NCBI RefSeq assembly: GCF_001594015.1
Contig: NZ_LTBC01000007.1
Coordinates: forward strand, 1-64,000
DNA: 64,000 bases
Origin: Moorella mulderi DSM 14980
GTDB lineage: Bacteria > Bacillota > DSM-521 > Neomoorellales > Neomoorellaceae
Direction of reading: 5' to 3'
A program made the translations under genes and the position numbers. This document shows, one piece after another, positions 59,427 to 64,000 of the stretch. The notes beneath the pieces are model-generated. The model saw only the letters and a list, made by a program, of their open reading frames with translations, ran no database searches and had not been told where the DNA came from. Every line of letters starts with the position of its first letter. Position 1 is the first letter of the stretch.

Positions 59427-60689
59427 TCAGGCCGTTTCTTCTTTTTTCTTCTTCCTTTCTACCGTCAATAGCAGGGGTTCTTCCTTACGCAGGACTACAT
59501 CTTTAGTGACGATACACTTGCTGATGTTGCTCCGGGAAGGTATTTCATACATTACGTCCAGCATTATCTCTTCCAGGATCGCCCTTAAGCCCCGGGCACC
59601 GGTTTCCCGTTTCAGGGCCTCTTTAGCAATGGTCCGCAGGGCGTCTTCTTTGAATTCCAGGGTGACCCCGTCAATTTCAAACAACTTCTGGTACTGCTTC
59701 ACCAGGGCGTTGCGTGGTTCTGTCAGCACCCGGACCAGGGCATCTTCGTCCAGGGCATCCAGGGTGACGATAACCGGCAGGCGGCCGACAAACTCGGGGA
59801 TTAACCCGTACTTCAACAGGTCGACCGGCTGGACCTGCTTTAAGATATCGCCCACCTGGATATCCTTTTTGCCGCGGATTTCCGCACCAAAGCCCATGGT
59901 CTTCTGGGAGATGCGGTTTTTGATAATTTTATCCAGGCCGTCGAAGGCACCGCCGCAAATGAAAAGGATATTGGTGGTATCCAGCTGGATGAACTCCTGG
60001 TGGGGGTGCTTGCGTCCCCCCTGGGGAGGTACGCTGGCAATGGTCCCTTCCAGGATCTTGAGAAGGGCCTGCTGGACACCTTCACCCGACACGTCCCGGG
60101 TAATGGACGGGTTTTCCGACTTGCGGGCGATTTTATCTATTTCATCGATATAGACGATACCCTTTTCCGCCTTCTCCACATCGTAGTCGGCCGCCTGGAT
60201 GAGCTTTAACAGGATGTTCTCCACATCCTCGCCCACATAGCCGGCTTCCGTGAGGGAAGTTGCGTCGGCAATGGCAAAGGGTACATTCAGGATCCTGGCC
60301 AGGGTCTGGGCCAGGAGAGTTTTACCACTACCGGTGGGCCCGAGCATGATGATGTTGCTCTTCTGGAGTTCGACGTCATCCATCTTCATGCCCAGGTTGA
60401 TGCGCTTGTAGTGGTTGTAAACGGCTACGGACAGGGCCTTTTTGGCCTTATCCTGGCCGATGACGTACTGGTCGAGGATTTCCCGGATCTCTTTGGGTTT
60501 GGGCAACTCACCCATTTCCAGGTTCAGGTCCTCGCTCAACTCTTCCTCGATTATCTCATTGCATAGCTCAATGCATTCGTCGCAAATATAGACACCAGGG
60601 CCGGCGACCAGCTTTTTGACCTGGTCCTGAAGTTTACCACAGAAGGAGCACTTCAGCTGGCCCTTATCGTCGGTGTATTTATACGTGAT
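59427..60689 (-). CDS. clpX: ClpX unfoldase, apparent AUC start
   Basis: 420 residues when read from 60689, the usual ClpX length. The N-terminal zinc domain has CSFC (14-17) and CDEC (36-39), then IELCNEII; the AAA domain has Walker A GPTGSGKT near 120. The only stop-free codon at the correct distance (six to seven bases) from the GAGGTGA site is ATC; there is no ATG, GTG or TTG before the zinc domain. The TTG at 60539 would delete that domain. It feeds substrates to ClpP, encoded just upstream. Confidence 0.9.
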   Translation of the reverse strand: MTYKYTDDKGQLKCSFCGKLQDQVKKLVAGPGVYICDECIELCNEIIEEELSEDLNLEMGELPKPKEIREILDQYVIGQDKAKKALSVAVYNHYKRINLGMKMDDVELQKSNIIMLGPTGSGKTLLAQTLARILNVPFAIADATSLTEAGYVGEDVENILLKLIQAADYDVEKAEKGIVYIDEIDKIARKSENPSITRDVSGEGVQQALLKILEGTIASVPPQGGRKHPHQEFIQLDTTNILFICGGAFDGLDKIIKNRISQKTMGFGAEIRGKKDIQVGDILKQVQPVDLLKYGLIPEFVGRLPVIVTLDALDEDALVRVLTEPRNALVKQYQKLFEIDGVTLEFKEDALRTIAKEALKRETGARGLRAILEEIMLDVMYEIPSRSNISKCIVTKDVVLRKEEPLLLTVERKKKKEETA

Positions 60690-60709
60690 GTTAGTTCACC
60701 TCGCTGTCC

Positions 60710-61309
60710 CTATTTACCGGGCAACTCGCGCTTGGTGATCACCTCATCGATTAAACCGTACTCTTTCGCTTCCTGGGCGGTCATGAAATGATCGCGGTCG
60801 GTGTCCCTGGCGATCTGTTCCACCGGTTTACCGGTAATATCGCTTAAAATACGGTTTAATGTATCCCGGATGGCCAGGATACGCCTGGCATGGATTTCGA
60901 TATCCACAGCCTGCCCCTGGGTACCACCCATAGGCTGGTGAATCATGATTTCACTGTGGGGCAGGGCAAAGCGCTTACCTTTAGCGCCGGCAGCCAGGAG
61001 AAAAGCGCCCATGCTGGCTGCCAGGCCGACGCAAATAGTTGAAACATCGGGGCGGATATACTGCATGGTATCAAAGATAGCCATCCCGGCCGGGATGGAA
61101 CCACCCGGACTGTTGATATACAGGTGGATATCTTTATCGGGATCTTCTGCCTCCAGGAATAGCATCTGGGCAATCACCAGGTTGGCTACATGATCGTCGA
61201 TGGCGCTTCCCAGGAAGATAATCCGGTCTTTCAGCAAGCGGGAATAAATGTCGTAGGCCCGCTCGCCCCTGTTGGTCTGCTCAACTACTACTGGTACCAG
61301 GATTGACAC
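60710..61309 (-). CDS. clpP: ATP-dependent Clp protease proteolytic subunit
   Basis: 199 residues. The catalytic serine is in GLAASMGAF (Ser99), the histidine in [13 protein letters not shown] (His124), and the aspartate in [13 protein letters not shown] near 173. It forms the barrel that ClpX or other unfoldases load. GTG start after GGAGGTG. Confidence 0.97.
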   Translation of the reverse strand: MSILVPVVVEQTNRGERAYDIYSRLLKDRIIFLGSAIDDHVANLVIAQMLFLEAEDPDKDIHLYINSPGGSIPAGMAIFDTMQYIRPDVSTICVGLAASMGAFLLAAGAKGKRFALPHSEIMIHQPMGGTQGQAVDIEIHARRILAIRDTLNRILSDITGKPVEQIARDTDRDHFMTAQEAKEYGLIDEVITKRELPGK

Positions 61310-61373
61310 TCCTTACCCACCTCCGTGGTAAAAATTCCTTCCACAACCTCTTCCCCTTAATAGTCTTCTTTCC

Positions 61374-62726
61374 CTAGCCTTCAGTTGCAGCAGTTTCTCC
61401 TGTCTCCCTGCTTTCTCCTGTCTCCCTGTCCCCGCCTTCCCGGGGTGGTACCGCCACACTGTGCTCTACCAGAAAATCAATGGTCTTTTTAATCATTATA
61501 TCGTATTTCAAGAAAGACAGGTAGTCAAGATTCTGTTGCAATTCAGCTGGATCCTGGCGGGTAATCCTGGCCATCTTTTCAATTTCATCCCGGAGTTCTT
61601 CTTCTGTAGCCTCGATATTTTCCGCCCTGGCGATAGCTTCCAGCACCAGCTCGGTCTTAACGTCCTTTTCCGCCTCCGGCCGGAAGTCCTGCTCCAGCTC
61701 ATCCATATTCTTTCCCGTAGCATTCAAAAATTCTTCCAGGGTTATCTTCCTTAATTGCAGGTTGCGTTCCAGTTCCCTGATGCGGGTTTCGATCCGCCGT
61801 TTAACCATGACTGCCGGTAAATCCACCGTGGCTGCCGCCACGGCCTTTTCCACTACGGCCCGCCTTACGGCAGCATCAATCTCCTGCCGCCGCCTCTCTT
61901 CCAGCCGGCGGCGGATATCCTGGCGCAGTTCGGCCAGGGTCTCGCACTCGCTGACATCTTTAGCGAATTCATCGTCCAGGGGGGCCAGCTCTTTCCGTTT
62001 AATGCCCCGGATGGTAACCTGGAAGATGGCTTCCTTGCCCGCCAGGTCTTCTTGATGGTAGTCGGCAGGGAAGGTCACATTAACGGTACGTTCCTCGTTT
62101 ACCCGGGCGCCCACCAGCTGTTCTTCAAAGCCGGGGACAAAAGTACCCGAGCCCAGTTCCAGAGGGTAATTATTGCCTTCTAAACCTGGATAAGGCTCAC
62201 CATCTACCGTTCCCTTAAAATCAATGCTGACAATATCCCCCACTGCCGCCGGTTCATCTTCGATAATCTTGAGGGTCGCATTGCGTTCCTGCAAGTTTTT
62301 CAGGTAGGCGTCGATATCCTCTTCGGTAACTCTTACTTCCGGCCGTTCCACTTCGAGGCCCTTGTAGGTGCCCAGGTGGACTTCCGGCTTGACTTCTACT
62401 CTGGCCTTGAAGATTAAAGGCTCGCCTTCCTCCACCTTGACTATTTCCACTTCCGGGCGATCGATGGGTTCCAGCTTGTGTTCGGCCACTGCTTCTTCAT
62501 AGGCCGGTGGAATAACAATTTCCGCTGCCTCATTATAGATAGGCTCTTTGCCGATATACCGTTCCAGGATAAAACGCGGAGCCTTACCTTTCCTGAACCC
62601 CGGGATGTTTACCTGCTTTACCAGGCGGCGGTAAGCTTGATCCAGGGCTTTCTGCACCCTGGGGGCTTCCACTTCAATTTCCAGAAGTACCTGGTGCTTA
62701 TCTAACTTCTCGACGGTTGCCTTCAT
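61374..62726 (-). CDS. tig: Trigger factor
   Basis: 450 residues: an N-terminal ribosome-binding domain with GFRKGKAPRFILERYIG, a PPIase domain (GDIVSIDFKGTVDGEPYPG near 165), and a C-terminal chaperone arm. The last 15 residues repeat RETGE-like units. It is the first gene of the tig-clpP-clpX-lonB-lonA set. Confidence 0.96.
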   Translation of the reverse strand: MKATVEKLDKHQVLLEIEVEAPRVQKALDQAYRRLVKQVNIPGFRKGKAPRFILERYIGKEPIYNEAAEIVIPPAYEEAVAEHKLEPIDRPEVEIVKVEEGEPLIFKARVEVKPEVHLGTYKGLEVERPEVRVTEEDIDAYLKNLQERNATLKIIEDEPAAVGDIVSIDFKGTVDGEPYPGLEGNNYPLELGSGTFVPGFEEQLVGARVNEERTVNVTFPADYHQEDLAGKEAIFQVTIRGIKRKELAPLDDEFAKDVSECETLAELRQDIRRRLEERRRQEIDAAVRRAVVEKAVAAATVDLPAVMVKRRIETRIRELERNLQLRKITLEEFLNATGKNMDELEQDFRPEAEKDVKTELVLEAIARAENIEATEEELRDEIEKMARITRQDPAELQQNLDYLSFLKYDIMIKKTIDFLVEHSVAVPPREGGDRETGESRETGETAATEG

Positions 62727-62873
62727 TAATTACTTGCTCCTCCCTGCTCCCGACTACTGGACGCCATTCATTATGACCATCCATTTAGCTTAAAATACTA
62801 TCAGGCTTTTATTTCGCCGCTTTGCCTGGCTTTTCCTGCCGCCCTTATGAAAAAATAAGCCAGTAGAATAACA

Positions 62874-62902
62874 CCTCGGACAGGTAAATACCCGATCCGA
62901 GG
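62874..62902 (-). terminator. Weak terminator-like hairpin downstream of tRNA-Gly
   Basis: CCTCGGA and TCCGAGG on the minus strand with a 15-base loop and a T-rich but interrupted tail. Confidence 0.45.
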
Positions 62903-62920
62903 TTGCCCAAGCCAAAAATA

Positions 62921-62995
62921 TGGAGCGGAAGACGGGATTTGAACCCGCGACCCTCGCCTTGGCAAGGCGATGCTCTACCGCTGAGCTACTTCCGC
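62921..62995 (-). tRNA. tRNA-Gly (GCC)
   Basis: Minus strand: acceptor GCGGAAG paired with CTTCCGC, D arm AGCTCAGCGGTAGAGC, anticodon loop CTTGCCAAG with anticodon GCC, T arm GGGTTCAAATCCC, discriminator T and an encoded CCA end. Confidence 0.96.
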
Positions 62996-63092
62996 CCGTT
63001 ATTCAGGCACTACCACGCTTTCCGTAGCGATATATTAGCAGATAGCCCCGGTTCTGTCAAGTTTTCTGCCCGCCGGGCTGTGACAATTTAAC

Positions 63093-63323
63093 TCACCGGT
63101 CAGGTTGAATAATCTCCCCATCAGCCACGTTAATCAGGCCTCTACGCTCCTCTTCAATCTCTTGTAAGAGATTGTGAACCAGGATGTTAACCTGGCCTTC
63201 GATTAACCTCAAGAGATAGTTTTTATAGGTTGCTGGCAAATTCTTGCGGCGCAGGTAATCGTCCAGGAGGGCTTCCAGTACTTCCTGGTTAACAAGTTTA
63301 TCCCGGCAGGTCATCTTATTCAT
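63093..63323 (-). CDS. Small protein of unknown function behind a c-di-GMP riboswitch
   Basis: 76 residues from the ATG at 63323 (GGAAGGGG upstream). It is hydrophilic and helical, with VLEALLDDYLRRKNLPATYKNYLLRLIEGQVN as the core; no membrane segment, signal or known domain is seen. A c-di-GMP-I riboswitch lies in its leader, so it is probably made or blocked in response to that messenger, which usually controls motility, adhesion or development. Function is not recognised. Confidence 0.7.
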   Translation of the reverse strand: MNKMTCRDKLVNQEVLEALLDDYLRRKNLPATYKNYLLRLIEGQVNILVHNLLQEIEEERRGLINVADGEIIQPDR

Positions 63324-63375
63324 TAATTTACCCCTTCCCGGCAATGATCACATGCGCGCAGCAACCGTCATAAAT

Positions 63376-63425
63376 AATAAAAAATAAAGGACAGCCCGCA
63401 TCGCTAAAGGCCGCCCCTGTCTTAA
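63376..63425 (-). terminator. Probable expression-platform terminator
   Basis: GACAG and CTGTC arms followed by CTTTATTTTTTATT on the minus strand, between the riboswitch and the small gene. The inner part of the stem is imperfect. Confidence 0.5.
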
Positions 63426-63449
63426 TGCTAAAAATATAGCAGCATCAAA

Positions 63450-63540
63450 GTACCGGCAGCCTGGCGATCTTAGCTCTTCCAGCCTTAGACCCATGGCTTT
63501 GCGTCCCCCCCTTTCGGTGGGGTTTGCCTTTAGCGGTAAC
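63450..63540 (-). promoter_or_regulatory. Cyclic di-GMP-I (GEMM) riboswitch
   Basis: The minus strand shows the GEMM core: AAAGGCAAACC, then a hairpin with a GAAA loop, then GACGCAAAGCC, and a second hairpin with GCCAGGCTGCCGG. The outer P1 stem pairs GTTACCG with CGGTAC. These are the class-I c-di-GMP aptamer pieces in the correct order. Confidence 0.9.
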
Positions 63541-63601
63541 ATTTTACTACGCTATTCGACATCTATGCCTTTTTTACTGCAAAATATACCAATTTTTTGT
63601 G

Positions 63602-63631
63602 GCTAAAAAAATAACCCGGTGCAATCCGGGT
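63602..63631 (-). terminator. Terminator after the GntR gene
   Basis: ACCCGG and CCGGGT stem with a six-base loop, followed by TATTTTTTT on the minus strand. Confidence 0.8.
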
Positions 63632-63775
63632 GTGGTAAGGTATATATTTAATAAGGAGGTCAGAGGGCTTTGCTCGACTTTATAATAGCACCCCGCCGTT
63701 ATAATTGTATTAAGCCCTCTTTAAAAATGAATTAAATTTAAACTAAGGCTGGATTAAGTGCCGGACTTTTGCCGG
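63632..63775. other. AT-rich intergenic space
   Basis: Contains a perfect 9-bp inverted repeat (AGAGGGCTT 63662-63670, AAGCCCTCT 63712-63720) with a 41-base interior that itself has TATAAT-like sequences on both strands. No gene is seen. It probably carries the promoter for the riboswitch transcript or the end of the regulator's transcript. Confidence 0.4.
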
Positions 63776-64000
63776 TTAACGATCCTCAATTTGCTCACCC
63801 CTGGCCAGGCTCTCTAAGAGCTTCACCCGGCCGGCGACGTTGTTGAGGTGCTCCAGCATGGCATTGCGCGCTTCCCGCGGCCGTCTTTTGCTGATGTTTT
63901 CCAATATTTTCCGGTGTTCAATCACCACCAGGTCCCGGTGCCATGGTAAGGTCCTGCCGTAGCGTAAACTTAATTGAAAATACTGCCGTATGATATGCTC
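63776..64000 (-). CDS. GntR-family regulator, FCD domain (5' end outside window)
   Basis: The last 74 codons of a minus-strand gene that starts beyond the window. The visible part holds WHRDLVVIEHRKILENIS and the helix AMLEHLNNVAGRVKLLE, the C-terminal end of the FCD ligand-binding domain of FadR-type regulators. The DNA-binding half is not seen, so its targets cannot be inferred. Confidence 0.82.
   Translation of the reverse strand, partial: EHIIRQYFQLSLRYGRTLPWHRDLVVIEHRKILENISKRRPREARNAMLEHLNNVAGRVKLLESLARGEQIEDR

Overview
The window looks like a chromosome segment of a thermophilic, spore-forming, acetogen-type Firmicute, most like Moorella. The signs are moderate-to-high GC in the core genes, strong Firmicute Shine-Dalgarno sites with many GTG and TTG starts, sporulation genes (spo0B-like, spoIVFA/spoIVFB-like, lonB), a tungsten-type aldehyde ferredoxin oxidoreductase, and a probable selenocysteine codon. 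The genus is inferred from gene content and gene order; no search was run.

Region 1 (1-12.6 kb) is accessory DNA. It opens with the 3' part of an IS110-family transposase and a structured non-coding tail that may be a bridge RNA. A long minus-strand operon follows, in transcription order: ferredoxin-like 4Fe-4S protein, MoaD/ThiS-like carrier, aldehyde ferredoxin oxidoreductase, metallo-beta-lactamase-fold hydrolase, TRAP transporter DctP-DctQ-DctM, a small membrane-anchored thioredoxin-like protein with an in-frame TGA followed by a good bacterial SECIS-like hairpin, and a 3-hydroxyisobutyrate-dehydrogenase-type reductase. This reads as uptake plus redox conversion of an unknown organic acid. 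Between 9.5 and 12.6 kb lie a DUF3870 gene and many decayed genes: three transposase remnants, a GntR/UTRA regulator remnant and an ECF-type ABC ATPase remnant.

Region 2 (12.6-35.9 kb) is core genome, almost all on the minus strand: an FAD dehydrogenase, amt-glnB behind a consensus promoter and structured leader, uppP, comEA, an ion transporter, leuS, rsfS, yqeK, an RRM protein, nadD, proA, proB, obg, a spo0B-like gene, rpmA, prp, rplU, rng, two radical-SAM-associated genes, and the spoIVFB/spoIVFA-like pair.

Region 3 (35.9-41.5 kb) holds a TPP-riboswitch-controlled thiamine operon (thiE-thiS-thiG plus a radical SAM gene with the HydG-type C-terminal cluster motif) and a CIRCE-controlled groES-groEL operon.

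Region 4 (41.5-55.1 kb) is the cell-shape and division block: rodA, minE, minD, a short minC, PBP2, mreD, mreC, mreB, then radC, maf, rex, folC and valS.

Region 5 (55.2-64 kb) is the protein quality-control block: lonA, lonB, clpX (no standard start codon), clpP and tig. It is followed by tRNA-Gly(GCC), a c-di-GMP-I riboswitch ahead of a small unknown protein, and the C-terminal end of an FCD-type GntR regulator.

The best candidates for something undescribed are the putative selenoprotein inside the AOR-TRAP operon, the HydG-type enzyme in the ThiH slot, the c-di-GMP-controlled small protein, and the amt leader.
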